DNA from: Roseiflexus sp034432635
GTDB lineage: Bacteria; Chloroflexota; Chloroflexia; Chloroflexales; Roseiflexaceae
NCBI GenBank assembly: GCA_034432635.1
Contig: DAOUBK010000073.1
Coordinates: forward strand, 1 to 64,000
Reading direction: 5' to 3'
Length of the DNA: 64,000 nt
The notes beneath the pieces were generated by a model that was not told where the DNA came from, searched no databases, and saw only the letters and a list, made by a program, of their open reading frames with translations. Numbering within the stretch: position 1 is the first letter of the stretch; each line of letters starts with the position of its first letter. A program made the position numbers and the translations under genes. Positions 51,919 through 61,200 of this stretch are shown here, piece after piece.

Positions 51919-53958
51919 CTACCGCAGATACTCGCTCACCTGCCGCACCCAGTCGGCGATACCGTACCAGATCAGGAAGCAGAGGGTTGTGAGCGTCAGG
52001 ATAGCGCCGGCACGCCCGCGATGCTGGAGTTCTGCTAGCGTTGCGCCCGCGCCGATACAGAGCGCCGGATAGATGAAGATCGTCCAGCGCACCGGCTGAT
52101 CGCTGATCAACAACGTTCCCAGGCTTGCGCACGTTCCCAGCCAGCATGCTGCCAGCGTGACACCTAGAACACCATGCCGCGAATGATTGATCAGCACTAC
52201 ACCTATGATCCCCATTGCCAGCGCAAGTGGCGCAACAGGCGCACCGAGGGGGAAGATCAGACCGGAAATCCACCAGTTCAGTTTGCTGAGCAGTGGATCG
52301 CCAGGTGGACAGACAATGCCCTGTGCGGCAAGCGTCGCCTGTGCGATCCGACGCTCTTCCGCGACGTGTCCGAATGCGGAGTAGAAAAGCGTCAGCGCTA
52401 CCACACTGGCAACCATCAAAACGCCGCTCAGTCGCCAGGGAAGTGGTGTGCGCCAGCGTGCATTGGTTGACATGTGTTTCGATGGTCGCCGCCAGACTGT
52501 GCGCAGCAGGAGCCATGCCGCCAGTGTTGCACCGGTCGAAAGTGCAACACCGCCGTGGCTGAGCAGGATGCCCAGGGTCAGGATGGCGCCGACGAGCGCC
52601 ACTCGCCACGACACCGTACCCCATGCCAGCGTCAACCAGAGCATGAGGGGCGCCACCCATGCCTGCGCGGTCAAGTTTGCCATTTCGCCGATCGCGTAAG
52701 AGCGCAGGATCGGCGGTGCAACGGCATAGAGCAGCGCACCGTATAATGCCGCATGTTTGTCAGTGTCTGCACGCCTGAGCAACAGCCAGATGATCGCCGT
52801 TGTCAGACTCTCCAGCAGTGCTGTGCCGCTCTGCACCAGTAGAGTCAGCGCCGCACGATCGGCGCCGGTCAGCAGCACAAAGGGAAGGAGCATCAGATAC
52901 CCGCCAGGCGGGTAGGGTTGCGGTCCGGCGCCAGCGCGACAGGGGAGACCTTCGGTGAACAACAGGATGCCGCGCGCCACATCCGCCAGATTATTGACGT
53001 GCAACCCCAGGTCGCTGGTGAGTGCGTATGGGTGCAACATTCCTGCCATGCGCACAAACCATGCGGTGGCAGTCAGACCGGCTGCGGTAACGGCATCTTC
53101 CCCAGGTTGCAGCGCAGTGAGCGCAGCAGCGATGACCGGTATCGAGACGTATGCGATCCAGAGCAGGATGGTAACGGTCGGCGCGACAATCGTCAGGTCC
53201 ATTCGACGGGTGGCGATCATCCAGGTGAACAGGAGTGCGACTGCCGGTACCGTGAGTGCCGTGATGATTGCCGGTGCACGCGCGCGGTGCAGGATCGCAG
53301 CAAGACCGGTCAGCGCTCCGGAGAGCCAGGCAAGTGTCATCCATGACGGGCGATAGGGTGCAGTGCCAACCGGCGATACCACAACACGGAAGACGGGCAT
53401 CCCCAGAACGCGCGGATCGGTGGCGATGTTCAGGCGTGGCATCTCAAAGGTCAGGCGAAGATCACCAGCCGGATCGGTGCGCACGAGGAGCATGTATGTC
53501 CGGGGCTGCGCGTCAATCTGAAGCACTATCGGCAGGTTGCCAGCCGATCGCCAGACACCCGTGACCGGACTGCCATCCGGTCGCCCGCTGGCGGCGGTGA
53601 CGCGCAACAACCAGCGATCGCCGCCGATGCCGGGGAGCATCACCGTCGAAGTATCGCGCGTCCAGCGGTAAGGTGGAGCATTCGCTGCGTACCACGGGCG
53701 ATCCGGTTGATCAGCCGGCTCAGGATCATTGAAATTGTCGAGGAACGGGGTATCGAACCCACGCTGGCGCGATACGCGGTCGCCGCCTGTATCGAGACGC
53801 ACGACCGGTGCAACCTGATACGCGAGTGACCAGAGCGCCAGCGCGATCCCCAGTACACTCCACCACAACGGCGCACGTGCTGCTGTGGCGATCCACCCGA
53901 TTTCGGCGGTGAGCCGGTGCAGCAACACAACAACGGAACGGAATGCAAGCGAAGTCAC
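51919..53958 (-). CDS. Polytopic membrane protein, GT-C-glycosyltransferase-like
   Basis: A 679-residue integral membrane protein. One N-terminal helix ('WWSVLGIALALWSLAY') precedes a periplasmic-type region of about 150 residues, followed by some ten or more helices. 'LTSDLGLHVNNLADVARGILLFTEG' and 'YPPGGYLMLLPFVLLTG' between helices resemble the acidic first loop and following helix of GT-C lipid-linked sugar transferases, but no exact family is recognised. The function is thus open; a role in surface glycan or glycoprotein modification is a guess. The N-terminal start is not well fixed. Confidence 0.7.
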   Translation of the reverse strand: MTSLAFRSVVVLLHRLTAEIGWIATAARAPLWWSVLGIALALWSLAYQVAPVVRLDTGGDRVSRQRGFDTPFLDNFNDPEPADQPDRPWYAANAPPYRWTRDTSTVMLPGIGGDRWLLRVTAASGRPDGSPVTGVWRSAGNLPIVLQIDAQPRTYMLLVRTDPAGDLRLTFEMPRLNIATDPRVLGMPVFRVVVSPVGTAPYRPSWMTLAWLSGALTGLAAILHRARAPAIITALTVPAVALLFTWMIATRRMDLTIVAPTVTILLWIAYVSIPVIAAALTALQPGEDAVTAAGLTATAWFVRMAGMLHPYALTSDLGLHVNNLADVARGILLFTEGLPCRAGAGPQPYPPGGYLMLLPFVLLTGADRAALTLLVQSGTALLESLTTAIIWLLLRRADTDKHAALYGALLYAVAPPILRSYAIGEMANLTAQAWVAPLMLWLTLAWGTVSWRVALVGAILTLGILLSHGGVALSTGATLAAWLLLRTVWRRPSKHMSTNARWRTPLPWRLSGVLMVASVVALTLFYSAFGHVAEERRIAQATLAAQGIVCPPGDPLLSKLNWWISGLIFPLGAPVAPLALAMGIIGVVLINHSRHGVLGVTLAACWLGTCASLGTLLISDQPVRWTIFIYPALCIGAGATLAELQHRGRAGAILTLTTLCFLIWYGIADWVRQVSEYLR

Positions 53959-54069
53959 GACAATACATGCCAGGAACCAGCGCGGATGTCAAACAGTCGC
54001 CTGTCACGCTTCGCGCACCGTGCTCGACTCGTCACTACACGCACGGATCGTCGTATGCGACATGTCACG

Positions 54070-55065
54070 TCAGGCGTTGACATCGATAACGATACGCCCG
54101 CGCACCTGACCGGCGACGATCTCATCACAGAGTTCCTTCACCCGGCTAAGCGGTTCGACGTGGCTGATCCGGTCGAGCAGATCGACCGGGAGCTCGCGCG
54201 CCAGGCGTTCCCACGTGGTGCGGCGACGCGCTGCCGGGCACGTAACCGAATCGATGCCGATCAGACGCACACCGCGCAGGATAAACGGAAATACGGTCGT
54301 GGTCAAACTGGCGCCGCCAGCATTGCCGCACGCCGCCACCGCGCCGCCGCTTGCAGTGGCGCTGAGCACGCGCGCCAGCACGTCACCCCCGACGGTATCG
54401 ACGGCGCCAGCCCAGCGCTCCGATTCGAGCGGGCGTCCCGGCGTTGCCAGTTCGGTGCGCGGAATGATCGTTGCAGCACCGAGATCGCGCAGATAGTCGT
54501 GGGTTTCGGGGCGACCGGTGGAGGCGGCGACACGATAGCCGCGCTGTGCCAGGATTGCCGTTGCGATACTCCCGACGCCACCGGCTGCGCCGGTGACCAG
54601 CACCTCGCGCTCTCCTGGTTGCACCCCCGCCTCTTCGAGTGCCATCACTGCCAGCATAGCAGTAAACCCGGCAGTCCCAATGGCCATCGAATGCAGCAGG
54701 GTCATGCCGTGCGGTAGAGGAACCAGCCATTCCGATTTGACACGCGCGCGCTGCGCATACCCGCCCCAGTGACGTTCGCCAATGCCCCATCCGGTCAGGA
54801 CAACCGGATCGCCGGGGTGGTACTCCGGGCTTGAGGAATCGATCACCGTGCCAGCCAGGTCGATTCCGGGCACCATTGGAAAGAAGCGTGAAATCTTCCC
54901 CTTGCCGGTTACATTCAAGCCATCCTTATAGTTGAGGCTGGAATAGACGACCTGCACCAGTACATCTCCCTGCGGCAGTTCATCATTCGTCAGTTGTCGA
55001 AACTCAGCGTGGATCGTGCCATTTTCCTGGGTCAGCACAAGGGCTTTGAACATATCCTGGCTCAT
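54070..55065 (-). CDS. acuI: AcuI/YhdH-type acryloyl-CoA reductase (MDR family)
   Basis: A 331-residue NADPH-dependent medium-chain reductase of the YhdH/AcuI group, which reduces acryloyl-CoA to propionyl-CoA. Visible signs are 'VYSSLNYKDGLNVTGKGKI', 'PMVPGIDLAGTV', 'VLTGWGIGERHWGGYAQ', the cofactor loop 'VLVTGAAGGVGSIATAILAQRGYRV' and 'VFPFILRGVRLIGIDSV' near the end, all characteristic of the group. No structural-zinc Cys set is seen, as expected. It is the last gene of the minus-strand cluster starting with propionyl-CoA synthase, 24 bp after the aldehyde dehydrogenase. It could mop up acryloyl-CoA that leaks from the synthase; this is inference. GGGAGG precedes the ATG. Confidence 0.88.
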   Translation of the reverse strand: MSQDMFKALVLTQENGTIHAEFRQLTNDELPQGDVLVQVVYSSLNYKDGLNVTGKGKISRFFPMVPGIDLAGTVIDSSSPEYHPGDPVVLTGWGIGERHWGGYAQRARVKSEWLVPLPHGMTLLHSMAIGTAGFTAMLAVMALEEAGVQPGEREVLVTGAAGGVGSIATAILAQRGYRVAASTGRPETHDYLRDLGAATIIPRTELATPGRPLESERWAGAVDTVGGDVLARVLSATASGGAVAACGNAGGASLTTTVFPFILRGVRLIGIDSVTCPAARRRTTWERLARELPVDLLDRISHVEPLSRVKELCDEIVAGQVRGRIVIDVNA

Positions 55066-55089
55066 ATCTGCCCTCCCTCTTGTGGTGTG

Positions 55090-56637
55090 TCACCGCTTCT
55101 CCGGCAGCAGCGTGTAATCCGGGAAGTTGCCGTACAACTGCTCGCCGGGAGGACCGACGGTGACCGCCTGCACCAGATACTTGCCGCCGACAAAGCATCC
55201 CTTCCAGCTTTGCCCGATGCCGCCGAATACTTCGTCGCGATCGCCGCGTGAGCGGATGGTATTGATGCCAACCTTGAAGCTACGCACTTCGGCAGCGATC
55301 TGCTGCGCCAGACGCTGATTATCGCAGGCGACCGACGCCACCAGGCAGCCATTGGAGACGTTCATCTCATTGATCAACTCTTCCACGCTATCGACCACCA
55401 CAATGGTGTCGACCGGACCGAACGGCTCATTGTGGTACAGACGCGCGCTACGCGGAACATTTAGCAGCGAAACCGGCGCCATATAGGCGGAAATATCCTG
55501 GTTCGGCAGGAAATCGTCTGCGCAGAGGGTACCCTGATACAGACTGATCGCACTCCCGCCGATCGCTTCGCTGATCAGCACCTGGAGTTCATCAACCTTG
55601 CGACTGCTGATCAGCGGTCCGAAGTCGAGCGTGGGCAGCAGTGCCTCTGGATGATCGACCAGGGTCGGATTGCCGATGCGCAACGATTTGAGCACCGGCA
55701 GGTACATGTCGAGGAACTGCGGGAAGAGTTGACGCTGAACCACAAAACGAACATATGCGGTACAGCGCTGTTTACCGTAATCGAAGCCCCGGCGCAACTG
55801 TTTCGCCAGCACGTCCCACTGCGTGAACTGCCAGATGCCGTAGGCGTTGATGCCTTCCATCTCCAGCATGTAGCGCTTCTCACGATCGTACAGGCTAGCG
55901 GCGATGTCGCGTCCGTTGGTTTTGCCGCCAACGAATGCCAGACAGGCGATCTCCGGTCCGCGCACGAGCGCCTCGGAGAGTTTTCCGCCGGAGCCGCTCA
56001 CCAGTGAGACCGGCAAGCCGCAGCGTCGTGCCAGCGCCAGTGACACGGTAAGCGCGAACAGCCCGCCATCGCTTGGCGTCTTGGCGATCACCGGATTGCC
56101 TGCCAGCGTCTGCACCAGCATGGCATGCACCAGCACCGATAGCGGGTAGTTCCAGGAAGCGATGTTCGAGATCAGTCCGAGCGGCTTGCGTCCTTCCAGC
56201 ATGGAAGGAATCTGCTCAACGTACCACTCGACGCCACTGATACAGCGATCGACATCGGTCATTGCCTGAGCGTAGGGTTTCCCGATCTCCCACATCAGCA
56301 ATCGTCCGATCAGTTCACGATGCTGGCGCAGTAGGCGCACACACGCATCGACGCGCTGCTGGCGCTCGGACAGTTCAGTGGTTGACCAGGCGCTGAATTC
56401 GGCGGCGGCAGCGGCAACGGCGCGCTGGGCGGTGTCGAGGTCGATCATCGGGTAGTAACCAAGAGCCGTGCCATCGACGGGTGAGAGGAACAGTTTGGGA
56501 TGACTGGGACAGCACCACTCGCCGCCGATCAGGTTGAGCGGATGACCCTCGTGGCTGAACGCTTCAGGAACCAGGGTCTGTGCCTGTTTCAGCAGGTGTG
56601 ACCATTCCACGCCAGGGGCGATGATCTTGTTGTTCAT
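55090..56637 (-). CDS. Aldehyde dehydrogenase family protein
   Basis: A 515-residue ALDH-superfamily enzyme. The catalytic Cys is in 'YGKQRCTAYVRFVV' and the general-base Glu region reads 'LEMEGINAYGIW' where most members have LELGGKN. The SNIASWNYP block stands for the usual PWNFP NAD-site motif, and 'EPFGPVDTIVVVDSVEELINEMN' is normal. Sequence around the active site differs enough from common classes that the substrate is unclear; the position beside biotin carboxylase, propionyl-CoA synthase and AcuI suggests a C3 semialdehyde. ATG 56637 is preferred to upstream frame extension; the gene is 76 bp after accC. Confidence 0.85.
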   Translation of the reverse strand: MNNKIIAPGVEWSHLLKQAQTLVPEAFSHEGHPLNLIGGEWCCPSHPKLFLSPVDGTALGYYPMIDLDTAQRAVAAAAAEFSAWSTTELSERQQRVDACVRLLRQHRELIGRLLMWEIGKPYAQAMTDVDRCISGVEWYVEQIPSMLEGRKPLGLISNIASWNYPLSVLVHAMLVQTLAGNPVIAKTPSDGGLFALTVSLALARRCGLPVSLVSGSGGKLSEALVRGPEIACLAFVGGKTNGRDIAASLYDREKRYMLEMEGINAYGIWQFTQWDVLAKQLRRGFDYGKQRCTAYVRFVVQRQLFPQFLDMYLPVLKSLRIGNPTLVDHPEALLPTLDFGPLISSRKVDELQVLISEAIGGSAISLYQGTLCADDFLPNQDISAYMAPVSLLNVPRSARLYHNEPFGPVDTIVVVDSVEELINEMNVSNGCLVASVACDNQRLAQQIAAEVRSFKVGINTIRSRGDRDEVFGGIGQSWKGCFVGGKYLVQAVTVGPPGEQLYGNFPDYTLLPEKR

Positions 56638-56713
56638 ACGTGTTGTGTTCCGTAATGATAGTGAAGGGCGCAGTTTCCTGCGCCCCCAGATACGTTGCGC
56701 AGATGATTTCGAC

Positions 56714-58078
56714 CTACTCCAGTTTGCTCTCCTTGATACGCTGTACCAGATCGGGAACATACCGCGTCGAGATTTTACCTTCGCGGAATGGTGGATCTTC
56801 GAGCATCGCCAGCGTGAACGGAATAGTCGTATAAATGCCGGTAATCACAAATTCACGTAGTGCGCGTTCGAGTCGCGCAAGCGCTTCGTCTCGATCTGCT
56901 CCCCACACGATCAGTTTCGCCAGGAGCGAGTCATAATATCCAGGTGGGGCATACCCGGCGTACAGATGCGAATCGACGCGAACTCCCGGTCCGCCAGGCG
57001 GCAGATAGTATTCGATCTCGCCGCCTGACGGCATAAAGTCGCGGTCCGGGTCTTCGGCGTTGATGCGCGCCTCGATGGCGTGTCCGCGCATCACCACGTC
57101 CGACTGGCGGATTGTCAACGGTTCGCCGGCAGCGATCCGCAACTGCCACTTGACCAGGTCGATGCCGGTGACCATTTCGGTAACCGGATGTTCGACCTGA
57201 ATGCGTGTATTCATCTCGATGAAGTAGAAGTTGCCGTCCGGATCGAGCAGGAACTCCATGGTTCCTGCATTGACATAATTGATGGCGCGAACGCCTTTGA
57301 GTGCCGCTTCACCCATGCGCTCGCGCAATTCAGGCGTCACGGCAGGCGAAGGCGCTTCTTCGACGATCTTCTGATGGCGGCGCTGCGACGAGCAATCGCG
57401 TTCACCGAGGTGAATCGCGTGATCGTAGCGGTCTGCCAGCACCTGAATTTCGACGTGGCGCACCTGCGGCAGATATTTTTCCATCAGTAGCGCGCCGTTG
57501 CCAAACGCTGCCTCCGCCTCGGCTTTTGAGGTCGGGTAGGCTTTGATCAGCTCCTGCTCGTTTTGGGCAACGCGCATGCCGCGCCCGCCGCCGCCGCCCG
57601 ATGGTTTGAGCAGCACCGGGTAGCCGATCTGACGCGCAACTTCGACCGCTTCTTCGAGGGTGCGCAGTTCACCGCGCGATCCCGGCACCGTCGGCACCCC
57701 TGCCTCGCGCATGGTTTTCCTGCCCAGCGCCTTGTCTCCCATCATTCGGATGGCGTGCGCGTCGGGTCCGATAAATGTGAGTTTGTACTCCGCACAGATC
57801 TCGGCGAAGTACGGATTTTCGGAAAGAAAGCCGTAGCCAGGATGGATCGCTTCGCACCCGGTCATCAGCGCTGCGCTGATGAGCGCCGATGGATTGAGGT
57901 AGGAACGCGCCGATGCAGCGGGACCGATACAAACGGCTTCGTCAGCCAGGCGCACGGCAAGCGAATATTTGTCGGCTTCGCTGTACGCGACTACGGCTCG
58001 CACGCCAAGTTCGTGACAGGCGCGAACGATACGAACCGCAATTTCGCCACGGTTGGCGATGAGCACTTTGTTGAACAT
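56714..58078 (-). CDS. accC: Biotin carboxylase subunit of acetyl/propionyl-CoA carboxylase
   Basis: A 454-residue biotin carboxylase, the usual family length. It has 'MFNKVLIANRGEIAVRIVRACHELG' at the start, the ATP-grasp glycine loop 'LKPSGGGGGRGMRVAQN', 'HLGERDCSSQRRHQKIVEEAPSP', 'FIEMNTRIQVEHPVTEMVTG' with the catalytic Glu/Asn/Arg set, and a C-terminal 'AEDPDRDFMPSGGEIEYYLPPGGPGVRVD'. It carboxylates biotin on a carrier protein for acetyl-CoA and/or propionyl-CoA carboxylase, the CO2-fixing step of the 3-hydroxypropionate pathway. Carrier and carboxyltransferase genes are not in the window. ATG 58078 starts the conserved block. Confidence 0.95.
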   Translation of the reverse strand: MFNKVLIANRGEIAVRIVRACHELGVRAVVAYSEADKYSLAVRLADEAVCIGPAASARSYLNPSALISAALMTGCEAIHPGYGFLSENPYFAEICAEYKLTFIGPDAHAIRMMGDKALGRKTMREAGVPTVPGSRGELRTLEEAVEVARQIGYPVLLKPSGGGGGRGMRVAQNEQELIKAYPTSKAEAEAAFGNGALLMEKYLPQVRHVEIQVLADRYDHAIHLGERDCSSQRRHQKIVEEAPSPAVTPELRERMGEAALKGVRAINYVNAGTMEFLLDPDGNFYFIEMNTRIQVEHPVTEMVTGIDLVKWQLRIAAGEPLTIRQSDVVMRGHAIEARINAEDPDRDFMPSGGEIEYYLPPGGPGVRVDSHLYAGYAPPGYYDSLLAKLIVWGADRDEALARLERALREFVITGIYTTIPFTLAMLEDPPFREGKISTRYVPDLVQRIKESKLE

Positions 58079-58276
58079 GGTTTTCAGGCTTTCCCGCCGG
58101 GACAATGCAGTCGAAACGGTACCTGGCGTGGAGGCGCGGGTATGGTATGCCTTGTTTCGCCCTGGCGCATGCTGTCGGCAGAAGAATGTGCGTCGTGCAG
58201 CGAACCATCTGCCGACGGTTCACCAGGGTATCCTGTCGCGCCTCCGAGTATGCCGATAATGATGAGACAATTATAC
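58079..58276. promoter_or_regulatory. Intergenic region with possible accC promoter
   Basis: About 200 bp between propionyl-CoA synthase and accC. A minus-strand TATAAT lies at 58275-58270, right after the synthase stop, with no good -35. The rest has no visible gene or structure. Confidence 0.35.
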
Positions 58277-61200
58277 TCAATGTTCCGCCGGTTGTTGCAG
58301 CATCTCAGACCACGCCTCGTACAGTTCGTCTTTGTCCTTGAGACCCGCGCGCGGAAGCGCATGGTTGACAACGTAGGTCGCACCCTGGTGGCTATTCTCC
58401 CACATTGCCTGATGCGCCTGTGGCAGTTCGGTCCACTGAACAAGGGTTGGTTCCGTGATGCTGAGCAGTCCTGCGCTGATCTCGTCGTTCAGGCGCACAA
58501 TCTCGTACGCATTCGAGAGGTGCGTCCCCCAGATGTTCGCCGTTGGCATATAGATCCGCCGCTGGCGCATCCAGACCTGCGGGGCGAAGAACGAGTAGCG
58601 CCGTCCATCCATATTCTCGAAGTAGACGACGCGACCGGTAAATGGCTTGATCAGCATCACGCTCACCGCCAGCGAGTCGTGCCCGGCGCGTTCGATAATC
58701 AGATCGGGATACCCGCGTGGATTATCGTTGCTGCGCAGGAACTGCCCAACCGCCGTTCCCAGCGGCTTGAAGGTCAGGTCGTTGAAGCGGCGCACTGCCG
58801 CCTTGAAGCCGTTGATATCGCTCTTTGCGTCGGGCAGCGGCGGCATTGTTTCGGGCCACTCGAACTCATCGCCATAGCGACGCTGCAACTCTTCCAGGCT
58901 CACGACCCCCTTGAGCGATGCGCCAAATCCCAGGCTCAGCACAAATTCGCGCTGTGCATCGGTGTAGGTCACCACAACGACGCGCGCTCCCATTGCACGC
59001 GCCGACTCGATCGCTTCCAGTCCAACCTGATCGACAAGGGTGACGCGACCCTGGAAGGTGTCGGGGGTCGTGCCGGATTCGTACCCCTCGTCCCCGACGT
59101 GCAGCCGGTCATCGACGCCGTAGTAGATCATAACCGCTTCGCCGGCGCGCAATCCTGCCCGGCGCAGCATTTCCACCGGATCGGCGGCGTCTGGCTTGCC
59201 GAGGAACGTGAAGTGGTAGCCGCTCGATGCACCGTAGAAGGTCAATGTCGGGATATGCCCATCGTGCGGTTCGCCGAGCAACTGGAATGTGCGCGGGAAG
59301 GCGGTTTCACCGGCGTGTGACACGGCGTAATCCGCCAGGTGTCCGCCATTCTGTGCGCGGTAGTCATCGAGCAGGGCTCGCCCGGCAGCTTCCCATTCTG
59401 CCCACTTCGCCGGGTCTTCCGGTACGCGGGTAAAGATGCCGGCGTAGCGCGGATCGCGGCGATTGATAACGCCGATGGCGCCGGCTGCGCGCACGACTGC
59501 GGCGCGTTCCTGCGAACTGACCATACCGGTCACGTACAACCCATTGCGCGCTGCCGAGCGCGCCGCATCGAGTCCTGTGCCGGTGGCGGCGCCTTCCACG
59601 AAGATCCGACGACCAGGCTGAATCTTGAGGGTCGTAAACAGTGCGCGGTAGACGGTTCCCAGGTTCAGCATGTACGACCCTGCCGCTTCGAGCGTCAGGT
59701 CGGGCAGGACGGGGAAGCACTGCGGCGCCTGCGCCACCATGAATTGCTGGTGCGACGCATCGGGCGTGTTGTACCCCTGGATGACAAAATCGGCAGCCAT
59801 CGGATCGAGACCGACCAGCGGCGAGAGGAGATCGTTCTGACCGGAATAGATCGCCACCAGATCGCCGACCTTCAATCGACCTTCACGTTTCACCTCTTCG
59901 CCGACCGAAACGATCAACCCAACACCGCCGGAACCGGTCACATGCCAGTCACGGTCGTGCTCATCGAACTGGCTGACCGGCACGCCCGTAATTGCCCAGA
60001 TGTCGTTGAAGTTCACCTCCGATGCCAGCATGTAGAGCAGAACATCATTGGGACCGGGTTTTTCGACCGGGATAATAATCTGCTTCTCGGCTTCGATCGG
60101 GTCGCCGTGGGCGGGCGCACCGGTGACCTCATCGCGCACGACAGCCATGGCGTACTGAGCAACGGGGATCGGGGTCACGCCGGGGAAGAAGGGCGTGCCG
60201 ATCGGCAGAAGCATGCCGGCGTCGATCATACGCTGCTCCTCTTCGGCAGTCAGATGAATACGGCGGCGTGTGGGCAGCGGTGTACTCCGTTTGTCCAGGA
60301 AGTCCTGAATGCCGATCTTTCCTTCATTGGGAGCGACAACCGCTTCGGCGAATAGGCGCGCCTCGCGCTCCAGTCCGGCCATCAGACCGTGGGTAAAGCC
60401 GGTGCGCAACGCATCGATGATTCGCTCGATCGCTCTGGATCGACCTGCCCACTGCGCCTGATGGGTGAGCCTGGTGATCAGCGGATCGCGCAGCGCCTTC
60501 TCGAGCAGTTCCGCCATCTGCGGGTCTGGCGCTTCCCACTGCGCGGTCAACTCGCGGCGCAGCGCATAGGCTACCGGCAGAGGGGGCCACAACCCTTCGC
60601 CGGCGGTTGCCGGGTCGTGGAATGGCGAGAAGAAGGTCGTTGGATCATCCGAGGTGTTGGGAATGATCCGGAGTTCGGTCGATTTGCCGTTGGGTTGCGC
60701 CAGGATCATCTCGCGCGCCATTTGGGTGGCGAGGGTCAGCGCCTCTTCGTGTCCGTGCGCCACTTTATCGACCAGACCGATCTCATAGGCGCGTTCGGCA
60801 TTCAGGGTTCGCCCACCCATAATGATCATGAGCGCCTTGATCAGTCCAGCATCGCCACGGCGGCTGTAGAGCAGGCGTGGCAGGCGTTGCGTACCACCAT
60901 ACCCCGGCAGCAGGCGCAGGTTGATCTCAGGCTGACCGAACTCGGCGTGCAGATCGGCAATCCGGTAGTGGCAGGCAAGCGCAAACTCCATACCGCCGCC
61001 GAGCGCCACGCCGTTGATCGCCGCAATGCACGGCTTATTCATCGTCTCGATCTTGCGGAATGCCAGGTGCGCGTTGTTGGGCAGCGCCAGCGCATCTTCG
61101 ACGGTATGCATCTCTTCGAGCATCTGCTTGATGTCGGCGCCCGCTACAAAACTCTTCGTACCGCTACCGGTAAAGATCACTGCCGCCACATCCTCACGGC

